Shown one piece after another: positions 44,890 through 53,243 of a DNA stretch of 64,000 nt. The stretch spans positions 3,669,001 to 3,733,000 of the forward strand of contig NZ_LT629693.1 in the NCBI RefSeq assembly GCF_900099825.1. The letters are read 5' to 3'. Positions within the stretch are counted from its first letter, which is position 1. Each line of letters starts with the position of its first letter. The position numbers were made by a program, and so were the translations under genes. A model generated the notes under the pieces. It had not been told where the DNA came from. It worked only from the letters and a program-made list of their open reading frames with translations, and did no database searches. The stretch is from Bradyrhizobium ottawaense. Its GTDB lineage: Bacteria; Pseudomonadota; Alphaproteobacteria; Rhizobiales; Xanthobacteraceae.

Positions 44890-45399
44890 ATGAGCACAAC
44901 CCTGATCGAGGTTCGACCGGCCAAAGCTGCGGATGCAGCCGCGGTGGCGTCTACCCATGATGAAGCCTGGCGCTCAGCCTATCAAGGCATCATCCCCGGC
45001 GCCGAACTTGAGAAGCTGATCAACCGTCGCGGCCCGCAATGGTGGGACAGCGCGATCCGCAAGGGCAGCCGCGTCAGCGTGCTGGTGTTCGGCGACAAGG
45101 TTGCCGGCTACGCCAACTACGGCCGCAACCGCGCCCGCAGCCTGCATTTCGAAGGCGAGATCTACGAGCTCTATCTGCGGCCGGAATTCCAGGGCCTCGG
45201 CTTCGGCCGCCGCCTGTTCACCGCCGCACGCCGCGATCTGGTGCAGAGCGGACTGAAGAGCATGGTGATCTGGGCGCTGTCCGACAACGATCCGGCGACG
45301 GAATTCTACCGCGCGCTCGGCGGCCGCATGGTCGCCCGCTCCTCGGAGAAGTTCGGGCCCAAGTCGCTCGACAAGGTCGCGTTCGCCTGGACCAACTGA
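44890..45399 (+). CDS. GNAT family N-acetyltransferase
   Basis: 169 residues from ATG 44890 (AGG upstream; an upstream ATG at 44848 would add 14 residues). GNAT fold: EVRPAKAADAAAVASTH at the start, EGEIYELYLRPEFQGLGFGRRLF (acetyl-CoA motif A, Q-x-x-G-x-G/A), and ALSDNDPATEFYRALGG as motif B. The acceptor is unknown. Cytoplasmic. Stands alone. Confidence 0.9.
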   Translation: MSTTLIEVRPAKAADAAAVASTHDEAWRSAYQGIIPGAELEKLINRRGPQWWDSAIRKGSRVSVLVFGDKVAGYANYGRNRARSLHFEGEIYELYLRPEFQGLGFGRRLFTAARRDLVQSGLKSMVIWALSDNDPATEFYRALGGRMVARSSEKFGPKSLDKVAFAWTN

Positions 45400-45450
45400 G
45401 CCTAATTGAGGCTTTTCCCTGCTTTGCTACGGGTCTAAACCGGCCGTGAC

Positions 45451-45472
45451 ACGCGCCTGATTCAGGGCGCGT
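45451..45472 (+). terminator. Terminator-like hairpin between the GNAT and ppa genes
   Basis: ACGCGCC and GGCGCGT form a 7-pair stem with loop TGATTCAG, followed by CCTTTAA. It probably ends the acetyltransferase transcript. Confidence 0.5.
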
Positions 45473-45498
45473 CCTTTAACGCAAAGCCGGAGCCCTCC

Positions 45499-46035
45499 AT
45501 GCGCATTGACGCCATTTCGATCGGAAACAATCCGCCCGACGAGGTCAACGTCATCATCGAAGTTCCGGTGGGCGGCGAGCCGATCAAATACGAAATGGAC
45601 AAGGACGCCGGCACGCTGGTGGTCGACCGCTTCCTCTATACGGCGATGCGCTATCCCGGCAATTACGGCTTCATCCCGCACACGCTATCGGGCGACGGCG
45701 ATCCCTGCGACGTGCTGGTCGCCAACACCCGTGCCATCGTCCCGGGCGCGGTCATGAGCGTCCGCCCGGTCGGCGTGCTGCTGATGGAAGACGAAGCCGG
45801 CGGCGACGAGAAGATCATCGCGGTTCCCTCATCGAAGCTGACCCAGCGCTACGACAAGGTGAGGAACTACAACGATCTCCCCGACATCACGCTGCAGCAG
45901 ATCCAGCACTTCTTCGAGCACTACAAGGATCTCGAGCCCGGCAAATGGGTGAAGGTGCTGCGCTGGGGCGACGCTACCGATGCCCACAGGCTGATCCTGG
46001 AAGGCATCGCGCGCGCCAAGGGAAAACAGAAGTAA
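45499..46035 (+). CDS. ppa: Inorganic pyrophosphatase
   Basis: 178 residues, GGAG before ATG 45499. Family I soluble pyrophosphatase: [18 protein letters not shown], the signature [18 protein letters not shown] (metal-binding Asps), [15 protein letters not shown] and [17 protein letters not shown]. Hydrolyses pyrophosphate in the cytoplasm to drive biosynthesis. Length matches the family. Confidence 0.97.
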   Translation: MRIDAISIGNNPPDEVNVIIEVPVGGEPIKYEMDKDAGTLVVDRFLYTAMRYPGNYGFIPHTLSGDGDPCDVLVANTRAIVPGAVMSVRPVGVLLMEDEAGGDEKIIAVPSSKLTQRYDKVRNYNDLPDITLQQIQHFFEHYKDLEPGKWVKVLRWGDATDAHRLILEGIARAKGKQK

Positions 46036-46143
46036 CCCCTCATCCTGAGGAGCCCGCGCCAGCGGGCGTCTCTGCCCCGCACGGGATAAACCATTGGCCT
46101 TATGGTTCGAGACGCGCGAAGACGCGCTCCTCACCATGAGGGG
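46036..46143. repeat. Palindromic intergenic repeat, family F
   Basis: CCCCTCATCCTGAGGAGC at the start and GCTCCTCACCATGAGGGG at the end are the outer arms. Inside is a further GCCCGCG-CAGCGGGC hairpin and GACGCGC / GCGCGTC-type arms. The last bases supply the GGGGAG ribosome site of the M20 peptidase (ATG 46155). Confidence 0.85.
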
Positions 46144-46154
46144 AGACAATCATC

Positions 46155-47627
46155 ATGCGCCGCATCATCCGTAACATCCTGCTGCTTGCGATCGCGGCGA
46201 TCGTGGTTGTCGCCGGCGTGCTGGCGTTCAACGTGGTCACCCATGGCTCGCGGCAGCTTCAGGCCGCCGCGGTACCGCGCGCAGCGGTCGACGCCCAGGC
46301 GGCCGCGACGCGGCTGAGCGAGGCGATCCGGTTCCGGACCATTTCGAGCTACGAAAAGCCGGAGCAGCACGCCGAGGCGCTGCGCGGCATGCAGACCCAT
46401 ATCGAGAAGAGCTTTCCGGCGTTCCACGCCGCAGCCAAGCGCGAACTGGTCGCCAACTACAGCCTGCTCTACACGTGGGAAGGCTCGGACCCGAAGGCGC
46501 AGCCGATCGGTCTGCTCGCGCATCAGGACGTGGTGCCGGTCGCACCCGGCACCGAAAAAGACTGGCAGCAACCGCCCTATGACGGCGTGATTGCCGACGG
46601 CTACATCTGGGGCCGCGGTTCATGGGACGACAAGGGCAACCTTTATTCGATGCTGGAAGCCGCCGAGGCGATGGCCAAGGCCGGCTTCCGCCCGAAGCGA
46701 ACCATCTATTTTGCCTTCGGCCATGACGAGGAAACCGCAGGCACATCGGGCGCCAAGTCGATCGCCGCGCTATTGGCCTCGCGCGGCGTTCACCTCGATT
46801 TCGTGATCGACGAGGGCCTGTTGATCACCGAAGGCATCATGAAGGGGCTCGACAAGCCGGCCGCGCTGATCGGTGTCGCCGAAAAGGGCTACGCCACGGT
46901 GGTGCTGAACGCGCATGCGACCCCCGGCCATTCTTCGATGCCGCCCCGCGATACCGCGATCGGCATGATGAGCGCGGCGCTGGCGCGGCTGGAAGATCAT
47001 CGCCTGCCAATGCAGATCCGGAGCTCAGTGGCGGAAATGTTCGACACCATGGCGCCCGAGATGTCCGGCTTCAACCGCGTGGTGCTGTCGAATCTGTGGC
47101 TGTTCAAGCCGCTGCTGTTGCGCGAGTTCGAAAAGAGCGGGCCCACCGAAGCGATGGTGCGCACCACCACGGCGCTGACGATCTTCAATGCCGGCGACAA
47201 GGACAATGTGCTGCCCGGCAATGCCGAGGCGACCGTCAATTTCCGCCTGATCCCGGGCGACACGCAATCCAGTGTGGTCGATCATGTACGGAGCACGATC
47301 GCCAACGAACGCATTTCCATCACGCCGTTTCCCGGCAATACCGACCCGCCGCCGGTCACCGCAACCGCAAGCCCGTCGTTCCAGATGCTGAACCGCACGA
47401 TCCGCGAAATCTTTCCGGATGTCGTCGTCGCGCCCGGCCTGATGGTGGCCGCCACCGACTCGCGTCACTATGTCGGCGTGACCGACAGGATTTTCCGCTT
47501 CTCGCCGGTGCGCGCGAATTCCGACGATCTGAAGCGGTTTCACGGCACCAACGAACGCCTCAGCGTCGAAGGCTATGCCGACATGATCCGGTTCTACCGG
47601 CGGCTGATCGAGAATTGCGCGGGGTGA
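46155..47627 (+). CDS. M20 family peptidase (carboxypeptidase-like), membrane-anchored
   Basis: 490 residues. A single N-terminal membrane helix or uncleaved signal (about 5-25, [22 protein letters not shown]) is followed by an M20 peptidase: QPIGLLAHQDVVPVAPGTEKDW (metal-site His-x-Asp), WGRGSWDDKGNLYSMLEAAE (bridging Asp and catalytic Glu), FAFGHDEETAG (Glu-Glu), and ATDSRHYVG near the end for the last metal His. The lid domain has HATPGHSSMPP. This is the carboxypeptidase S / Gly-X type. It should remove amino acids from peptides outside the cytoplasm. Its ribosome site overlaps a repeat. Confidence 0.93.
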   Translation: MRRIIRNILLLAIAAIVVVAGVLAFNVVTHGSRQLQAAAVPRAAVDAQAAATRLSEAIRFRTISSYEKPEQHAEALRGMQTHIEKSFPAFHAAAKRELVANYSLLYTWEGSDPKAQPIGLLAHQDVVPVAPGTEKDWQQPPYDGVIADGYIWGRGSWDDKGNLYSMLEAAEAMAKAGFRPKRTIYFAFGHDEETAGTSGAKSIAALLASRGVHLDFVIDEGLLITEGIMKGLDKPAALIGVAEKGYATVVLNAHATPGHSSMPPRDTAIGMMSAALARLEDHRLPMQIRSSVAEMFDTMAPEMSGFNRVVLSNLWLFKPLLLREFEKSGPTEAMVRTTTALTIFNAGDKDNVLPGNAEATVNFRLIPGDTQSSVVDHVRSTIANERISITPFPGNTDPPPVTATASPSFQMLNRTIREIFPDVVVAPGLMVAATDSRHYVGVTDRIFRFSPVRANSDDLKRFHGTNERLSVEGYADMIRFYRRLIENCAG

Positions 47628-47636
47628 CGACGTAGT

Positions 47637-47711
47637 CGTCATTCCGGGGCGCGAAGCGAACCCGGAATCTCGAGATTCCGGGTTCGATGCTTCGCATCGC
47701 CCCGGAATGAC
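47637..47711. repeat. Palindromic intergenic repeat, family B (copy 3)
   Basis: Shorter copy of the repeat at 3403-3485, with CGTCATTCCGGGG and CCCCGGAATGAC as outer arms. Between convergent genes. Confidence 0.88.
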
Positions 47712-47718
47712 AGCGACC

Positions 47719-48603
47719 TCACACCCCCGGCGCCGGCAGCTTGTGAATCGCGCATGCCGCGCGCAGCGTGTTGACCAGCAGGCAGGCCACCGTCATCTGC
47801 CCGACACCGCCGGGCACCGGCGTGATAGCGCCGGCCACTTCAGCCGCTTCCTTGAACGCGACATCGCCGACCAACCGGGTCTTGCCTTCAGCCGTCGGCA
47901 ACCGGTTGATGCCGACATCGATCACGGTGGCGCCCGGCTTGATCCAGTCCGCGCGCACCATTTCGGGCCGGCCGACGGCGGCATAGACCAGATCGGCACG
48001 GGCGCAAAGTTGCGGCAGATCGCGCGAGCGCGAATGCGCGATCGTCACCGTGGCGTTTTCGTTGAGCAGCAGTTGCACCAAGGGACGGCCGACCAGATTG
48101 GAGCGGCCGATCACGATCGCGTTCATGCCCTCGAGCGAGGCATGCACGTTCTTGGTCAGGATGATGCAACCGAGCGGCGTGCAGGGCGACAGCGCGGTAA
48201 AGCCGCCGGCGAGCCGTCCGGCATTGTTCGGATGCAGCCCGTCGACGTCCTTGGCCGGATCGATGGCGTTGATGACGGTTTCGGTGTGGATCGATTTCGG
48301 CAGCGGCAATTGCACGAGAATGCCGTGCACCGCGGGGTCGCGGTTCAACTTCGATATCAGCGCCAGCAGGTCGGCTTGCGCGACGTCGTCAGGCAATTTG
48401 TGCTCGAACGAGGCCATGCCGGCGGCCTGGGTCTGCTTGTGCTTGCTGCGGACATAGACTTCGCTGGCGGGATCATGGCCGACCAGCACCACCGCCAGCC
48501 CCGGCGTCAGCTGATGATCGCGCTTGACCCGCGCGACCTCTGCGGCGACGCGCTCACGAAGCTCCGCTGCAATGACTTTTCCATCGATGATGCGTGCCGT
48601 CAT
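47719..48603 (-). CDS. folD: Bifunctional methylenetetrahydrofolate dehydrogenase / cyclohydrolase
   Basis: 294 residues; AAAGGATTGAG before ATG 48603. Conserved blocks: [22 protein letters not shown] (catalytic Lys in the substrate site), [23 protein letters not shown] and [17 protein letters not shown] (NADP Rossmann loop). The ending has [15 protein letters not shown]. It interconverts 5,10-methylene- and 10-formyl-tetrahydrofolate in the cytoplasm. It starts one base after the DUF167 stop codon, so it is the third gene of the yggT-DUF167-folD operon. Confidence 0.97.
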   Translation of the reverse strand: MTARIIDGKVIAAELRERVAAEVARVKRDHQLTPGLAVVLVGHDPASEVYVRSKHKQTQAAGMASFEHKLPDDVAQADLLALISKLNRDPAVHGILVQLPLPKSIHTETVINAIDPAKDVDGLHPNNAGRLAGGFTALSPCTPLGCIILTKNVHASLEGMNAIVIGRSNLVGRPLVQLLLNENATVTIAHSRSRDLPQLCARADLVYAAVGRPEMVRADWIKPGATVIDVGINRLPTAEGKTRLVGDVAFKEAAEVAGAITPVPGGVGQMTVACLLVNTLRAACAIHKLPAPGV

Positions 48604-48604
48604 C

Positions 48605-48937
48605 TCAATCCTTTGTCTTCTCTAATTTGACGGCCATTGCCTTCCGCAAGGTCTCGCCAAGAATTTTGGGATCGCCGTCGACGGCAACCTGCTTCATCCG
48701 CGAGGTGGTGCCGGACAGCATCCTGACCCTGGCCTTGGGCACGCCGAGCGCCTTGGCCAGCAATTCCATGACCGCGCGGTTGGCCTCGCCGCCCTCGGCG
48801 ATGGCGCGTACCCGGACCTTGACCACGCTGCGCCCGTTGGCGAGCGTTTCAATGCCGTCGATATCGTCGCGGCCGCCGCGCGGGGTTACCCGCAATGCAA
48901 TGCTGATGCCCTCGGTGGAATAGCGCCAAGGATCCAT
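48605..48937 (-). CDS. DUF167 (YggU-like) protein
   Basis: 110 residues. The DUF167 fold appears with [20 protein letters not shown] at the start, [28 protein letters not shown] block and [22 protein letters not shown], typical of YggU. Function unknown. It lies between YggT and FolD, an association seen in many proteobacteria. Confidence 0.93.
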   Translation of the reverse strand: MDPWRYSTEGISIALRVTPRGGRDDIDGIETLANGRSVVKVRVRAIAEGGEANRAVMELLAKALGVPKARVRMLSGTTSRMKQVAVDGDPKILGETLRKAMAVKLEKTKD

Positions 48938-48978
48938 TGGTTGTCCATGGAGCGTCCGTCAGCGACCGGCGCCCGCGA

Positions 48979-49269
48979 TCAGATGACGTTGGGATAGATG
49001 TAGTAGGCAATCACCCGCTGGATGAACATGATGATCAGGATCAGGACGATCGGCGAGAGATCGAGCCCGCCCATGCTGGGCAGCACCCGGCGAATCGGCG
49101 CCAGCACCGGCTCGGTGATCCGGTACAGGAACTCGGCCACCGCCGCGACGAACTGGTTACGCGTATTCACGACATTGAAGGCGATCAGCCAGGAAAGGAT
49201 GGCCGAAGCGATCAAAAGCCAGACGTATAGGTCGAGGACGATGATGACGATATCGAGGACGGCGCGCAT
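48979..49269 (-). CDS. YggT family membrane protein
   Basis: 96 residues with two membrane regions (about 4-28 and 70-90) and the family's LYRITEPVLAPIRRVLPSMGGLDLSPIV hinge, which is diagnostic. YggT-type proteins are linked to cell-division or osmotic-shock functions, and the role is not settled. Opening gene of the yggT-DUF167-folD operon. Weak ribosome site. Confidence 0.93.
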   Translation of the reverse strand: MRAVLDIVIIVLDLYVWLLIASAILSWLIAFNVVNTRNQFVAAVAEFLYRITEPVLAPIRRVLPSMGGLDLSPIVLILIIMFIQRVIAYYIYPNVI

Positions 49270-49451
49270 GTGATGGGGGCTCGCAGGTGGGACACCCTGC
49301 TAGATATCGGTTCGGCCCCCGGCAAACAAGGGAAGTTCCCGGCAAATGGCACCGAAATCGGGCACTTTCACCGTTCTTGACTTGACCTTGGGCCAGACTG
49401 TAAATGGCGCCGATTGTCACCGCTTCCGGGTCATTCCGAGGCGGTCGCAAC

Positions 49452-49526
<75 letters not shown>

Positions 49527-49527
<1 letters not shown>

Positions 49528-49645
49528 GCCTTCGCTTGCTTCGCAAGCTACGGCTAGGCAAGCCACATCCTGCCCTATCGTAGCGAAGCAAGCGAAGGCT
49601 GCCCCGCCATAGCCCGAAGGGCGACGGCGGGCCTGGGCAAGCCTA
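49527..49645. repeat. Inverted repeat directly abutting tRNA-Ala, family I
   Basis: AGCCTTCGCTTGCTTCG at 49527-49543 and its exact 17-base complement at 49584-49600 enclose CAAGCTACGGCTAGGCAAGC-type inner pairs. A second hairpin (GCCCCGCC...GGCGGGC around 49600-49633) follows. The first arm begins on the tRNA's terminal A. Confidence 0.9.
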
Positions 49646-49664
49646 AAGACCCAACCCTTCCCCC

Positions 49665-50477
49665 TCACTTCCCCGTAAACCTTGGCGGCCGCTTCTCCAT
49701 GAAGCTCGCCACGCCCTCCTTGAAGTCACTCCCCTTCAGCGCGATCTGCATTTCGCGGTTGGCGTCGATGGTCGCCTCCGCCAGCGTCTGGAACGGCACG
49801 TCGTAGAGCTGGCGCTTGATCACCGAGATCGCACTGGGCGAGACAAAGTCGGCAAGGTCGCGCGCATAGGCATAGGTCTGCTCGCGCAGTTGATCCGGCG
49901 GATAGATCCGGTTGACGAGGCCAATGCGCAACGCCTCGTCGCTAGTGACGCGGCGCGCCGACATCAGGAGATCGAGCGCATTGGCGTGGCCGACCAGAAG
50001 CGGCAGCATCCAGCTGATGCCGTGTTCGGCAATCAGCCCGCGGCGCGAGAACGCCGTGGTGAAGACGGTATTGTCGGCCGCAAACCGCAGGTCGCAGTAG
50101 AGCGCATGGACCAGGCCGATGCCGGCGGTGGCGCCGTTCAGCATGCCGATCACGGGTTTCGGGATCGCGGGATAATAGGCATAGCGCGTCTGCCAGTCGG
50201 CACGGCGATTCATGTCGAACGACGGCGTGCTCTCGCCGCGCCGGATCTCGTTGGGATCGATCGCCTTCAATCCCTCCATGTCGGCGCCGGCACAGAACGC
50301 GCGTCCCGCGCCGGTCAGCACGATGACGCGGACATTGTCGTCGGCGGCGGCCTGCTCCATCGCGTGGCGCACGTCGCGTTCCATGATCGCCGTCCACGCA
50401 TTCATGCGGTCGGGGCGGTTGAGCGTGATGGTCGCGACCTTGTCGCTGACTTCATAAAGAATATGCTGATAGTCCAC
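49665..50477 (-). CDS. Enoyl-CoA hydratase/isomerase family protein (crotonase)
   Basis: 270 residues, GTG start at 50477 with GGGAGATCGCC just before it. Crotonase fold: YEVSDKVATITLNRPDRMNAW, the first oxyanion region LTGAGRAFCAGADMEGL and the second IPKPVIGMLNGATAGIGLVHALYCDLRFAAD. The residue at the second glutamate position reads AEHGISWMLP with Ser, as in many crotonase-like enzymes of unknown substrate, so it may not be a hydratase. Stands alone on the minus strand. Confidence 0.88.
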   Translation of the reverse strand: MDYQHILYEVSDKVATITLNRPDRMNAWTAIMERDVRHAMEQAAADDNVRVIVLTGAGRAFCAGADMEGLKAIDPNEIRRGESTPSFDMNRRADWQTRYAYYPAIPKPVIGMLNGATAGIGLVHALYCDLRFAADNTVFTTAFSRRGLIAEHGISWMLPLLVGHANALDLLMSARRVTSDEALRIGLVNRIYPPDQLREQTYAYARDLADFVSPSAISVIKRQLYDVPFQTLAEATIDANREMQIALKGSDFKEGVASFMEKRPPRFTGK

Positions 50478-50628
50478 GGCGATCTCCCTTTGATTTTTTC
50501 TCGTGGGCTGCCGCGGTCGAATTGTCGACAACTCCGCGTTGGCCGTACGCCTGCTTGCGGAAGCGACACTAGCACATTCACGGATTTTGAAAGCTGTCCG
50601 GGCGCGCGACGCAAATTCCGCGTGGCGG

Positions 50629-51429
50629 CTATTCCGCGGCTTCCGACATGATCGAGCGTGGCATGCGCGCGAGCCAGCCGTCGATGAAGCGCTTCAGCCA
50701 TGCGCGCTCGGTGACGTCGTGCATCGCGCGAACGGCAAAGTGCAGGTGGCGCGGATGTGCACCCGGTGAATCCATCCGCACGCAGCCGCGTGTGGTCCAG
50801 CGATGCATCATCGCGTAGGTGACATCGGGGTGAAACTGCAAGCCGAACGCATGGCCGTGCTGGAACGCCTGCACCGGAAAATCATTGCCTTCGGCGAGCA
50901 ATTCGGCGCCTCCAGGCAATTGAAATCCCTCGCCGTGCCAATGGTAGACGCGCTCCGGCCAGTTCGGGCAGAGCGCATGGCCGGCTTCGGTCGGACGGAT
51001 CGGATAGTAGCCGACCTCGACCCGGCCTTCGGGATGCGGCGCGACCTGCGCGCCCAGTTGTTTGGCGAGCATCTGCGCGCCGAGGCAAATGCCCAGGAAC
51101 GGCCGCTGCTCGCGCAGGGGGACTTCGATCCAGTCGATTTCCCGGCGAACATATTCATCGGAATCGTTGGCGCTCATCGGGCCGCCGAAAATGACCGCGC
51201 CGGCATGCCGATCCAGCGTTTCCGGCAAGGCATCGCCGAACCGCGGGCGCCTGATGTCGAGGGGATGGCCGAGGGCGCGGAGCGCATTGCCGACCCGGCC
51301 CGGGGTCGAGGTCTCCTGGTGCAGGACGATCAGAACCGGCAGTAACGGCGCCGGCTCGGGGGTGAGCACCATCCTCCGCCCCGGAAAGGGCAGGACATTG
51401 TCGCCATTTTTGCTCGACCCGAACGACAT
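50629..51429 (-). CDS. Class I glutamine amidotransferase-like protein
   Basis: 266 residues. Nucleophile elbow FLGICLGAQMLAKQLG (Cys about 120), preceded by AGAVIFGGPMSANDSDEYV (as in GuaA-like stand-alone amidotransferases), and AFGLQFHPDVTYAMM (catalytic His). There is no synthase domain, so it belongs to the stand-alone GATase family with unknown ammonia acceptor, or acts as a glutamine hydrolase for an unlinked partner. Start at ATG 51429 without a strong ribosome site. Confidence 0.87.
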   Translation of the reverse strand: MSFGSSKNGDNVLPFPGRRMVLTPEPAPLLPVLIVLHQETSTPGRVGNALRALGHPLDIRRPRFGDALPETLDRHAGAVIFGGPMSANDSDEYVRREIDWIEVPLREQRPFLGICLGAQMLAKQLGAQVAPHPEGRVEVGYYPIRPTEAGHALCPNWPERVYHWHGEGFQLPGGAELLAEGNDFPVQAFQHGHAFGLQFHPDVTYAMMHRWTTRGCVRMDSPGAHPRHLHFAVRAMHDVTERAWLKRFIDGWLARMPRSIMSEAAE

Positions 51430-51573
51430 CGACGTTGCCTAGGGTACCTCAAACCGAAACCATACCTAAGTGAGTCTTAATTTCGGGTGAGTTCACTGGA
51501 CTTGCAGAAATAATAAGCAAGTCGCGGGCCAGATGTGTCCGGCGTCACGCTTCGGGGCAAAACGAGGGGTATT

Positions 51574-52353
51574 TCAGCGCTGGCGTAGCTGGAGCAGGCC
51601 GACCGCGCCCAGGATAAATCCGCGCGGAAACAGGCGAAGCAGGAACGGCACGATCTTGATGCCGAGCCCGGGCATCACTGCCCGCTTGTTGGCCATCAGA
51701 CCGCGATAGGCCTGCTGCGCGACATTCGCCGGCAGCACCTTGAGCACCGCCGAATCGAAGCCGGGGGTAAATCCGGCGCGCGCCTGAAATTCCGAGGGCA
51801 CCGGACCCGGACAGACCACGGTCACCCGGACGCCCCGCGGCGCCAGCTCGGCGCGCAGCGCTTCGGTAAATGACAGCACATAGGCCTTGGACGCGTAGTA
51901 AACCGCCATGCCCGGCCCCGGCAGAAAGCCCGCGATCGAACCGATGTTGAGGATGCCGCCGCGGTTGCGGATCAATTGCTCGGAAAACCGCAACGACAGG
52001 TCGGTCAGCGCGCGGATGTTCACCGCGATAATGTCAAGCTGGTCGGCCCGGTCGCGCTGGAACGCCCTGCCGAACAGGCCGAAGCCCGCATTGTTGACGA
52101 CGAAGTCGACCTCGACACCGCTCGCAGCCAAAGCCTCGGCGATCCTGTCGCCGGAATCAGGCTGCGTCAGGTCGCAGGGAATGATAACAGGCGCAGCACC
52201 GCCCGCAGCCGTAATCTCAGCCGCCAGCGAGGTCAGACGATCCGTCCGGCGCGCGACCAGCGCAACGCGATGACCCTTGGCTGCAAAAACGCGCGCCAGC
52301 TCGGCGCCTATGCCCGCCGATGCACCGGTAATCAGCGTCACACGCTCAGTCAC
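51574..52353 (-). CDS. SDR family NAD(P)-dependent oxidoreductase
   Basis: 259 residues, GTG start. Classical SDR: LITGASAGIGAELARVFA (cofactor loop), VALVARRTDRL (NADPH arginine), VNNAGFGLFG, ILNIGSIAGFLPGPGMAVYYASKAYVLSFTEAL (Ser, Tyr-x-x-x-Lys). A C-terminal hydrophobic tail (KIVPFLLRLFPRGFILGAVGLLQL) may lie on the membrane. Substrate unknown. No related genes nearby. Confidence 0.9.
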   Translation of the reverse strand: MTERVTLITGASAGIGAELARVFAAKGHRVALVARRTDRLTSLAAEITAAGGAAPVIIPCDLTQPDSGDRIAEALAASGVEVDFVVNNAGFGLFGRAFQRDRADQLDIIAVNIRALTDLSLRFSEQLIRNRGGILNIGSIAGFLPGPGMAVYYASKAYVLSFTEALRAELAPRGVRVTVVCPGPVPSEFQARAGFTPGFDSAVLKVLPANVAQQAYRGLMANKRAVMPGLGIKIVPFLLRLFPRGFILGAVGLLQLRQR

Positions 52354-52561
52354 GATCGAAATCTCTTAGTTCAATTTCAGGTTACGCCGCGAATGACAGG
52401 ACGAGAGCATAGGCCTGTGGTGTGACGCAAGCCACCGGCGGGTATGTTGGTGTGCAAACCCGCAACGCTCGCGGGAAAAATGTCGAATTTCGAGACTTAT
52501 CGCGTTACGCCGCACATTAAAGTTTCGTTATGTTCGAGACGGGACACTGCACGGCGGCGTG

Positions 52562-53065
52562 TCACATGGCCGCGTCGGCGGCCCTCGAAGCGCTTGGGGA
52601 CGGGACCGATTGCCGCTCCGCCACACGGTGCTTGAGATCGATCCGGTCGCGCGAGGAAACGCCGAGCAGATCCGCGGCACGCCAGACGACATTGTCCTCG
52701 AACTCGCTGACCTGGCCATCGGCATAGACCAGCTCCCACATCATCTCGATGATGCGCAGCCGGCCCTCCTCGTTTACCGAGCGCATGATGACGCTGGTGA
52801 AATGATAGAGATCGACCGCCTCGCCCTCGACCTTGGTCGCCGAGGCGATCAACCGGTCCGCGGTGCCGGGATCAAGCTTGAAACTGCTCTCGATCAGGCT
52901 GTGCAACTTGCGTTTCTCGACTTCGGTCGGCTCGCCATCGAGCGAGACGACGTGGACCAGAAGCGCGGTCGCCGCCAGGCGATAGCCGGTATCGTCGAAC
53001 GTCCGCTCCTCCTGCGCACCGGGGGAGACAATGTCGGCAATGAATTGGCGAAGTCCGTCGAGCAT
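52562..53065 (-). CDS. TerB-like tellurite resistance family protein
   Basis: 167 residues from ATG 53065, with AGGGATGCAG directly upstream. The helical TerB domain (about 15-140) has YRLAATALLVHVVSLDGEPTEVEKRKLHSL, DRLIASATKVEGEAVDLYHF, and MMWELVYADGQVSEFEDNVVWRAADLLGVSSRDR, the Asp-Gly metal-site pairs typical of TerB. The stand-alone form may sense metal or membrane stress. Resistance to tellurite is not implied. No ter operon partners adjoin. Confidence 0.88.
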   Translation of the reverse strand: MLDGLRQFIADIVSPGAQEERTFDDTGYRLAATALLVHVVSLDGEPTEVEKRKLHSLIESSFKLDPGTADRLIASATKVEGEAVDLYHFTSVIMRSVNEEGRLRIIEMMWELVYADGQVSEFEDNVVWRAADLLGVSSRDRIDLKHRVAERQSVPSPSASRAADAAM

Positions 53066-53176
53066 CTGCATCCCTATCGAATGAAGTCTTGATACCGATC
53101 ATATGGCGTGGAATTCAACCCCGCGCAATCGGCGCAGGTTCCGCGGCGAGCATTACGTTTCGGCAATCTCTGCGTC

Positions 53177-53207
53177 CGTCATGGCCGGGCTTGTCCCGGC
53201 CATGACG
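53177..53207. repeat. Palindromic intergenic repeat, family A (single hairpin)
   Basis: CGTCATGGCCGGG and CCCGGCCATGACG form a perfect 13-pair stem with loop CTTGT. It lies between the TerB-like gene start and the end of the cyclase gene. Confidence 0.88.
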
Positions 53208-53243
53208 CCAGAATGTCGAGGCGCAACTGTACTGAGATGAATC

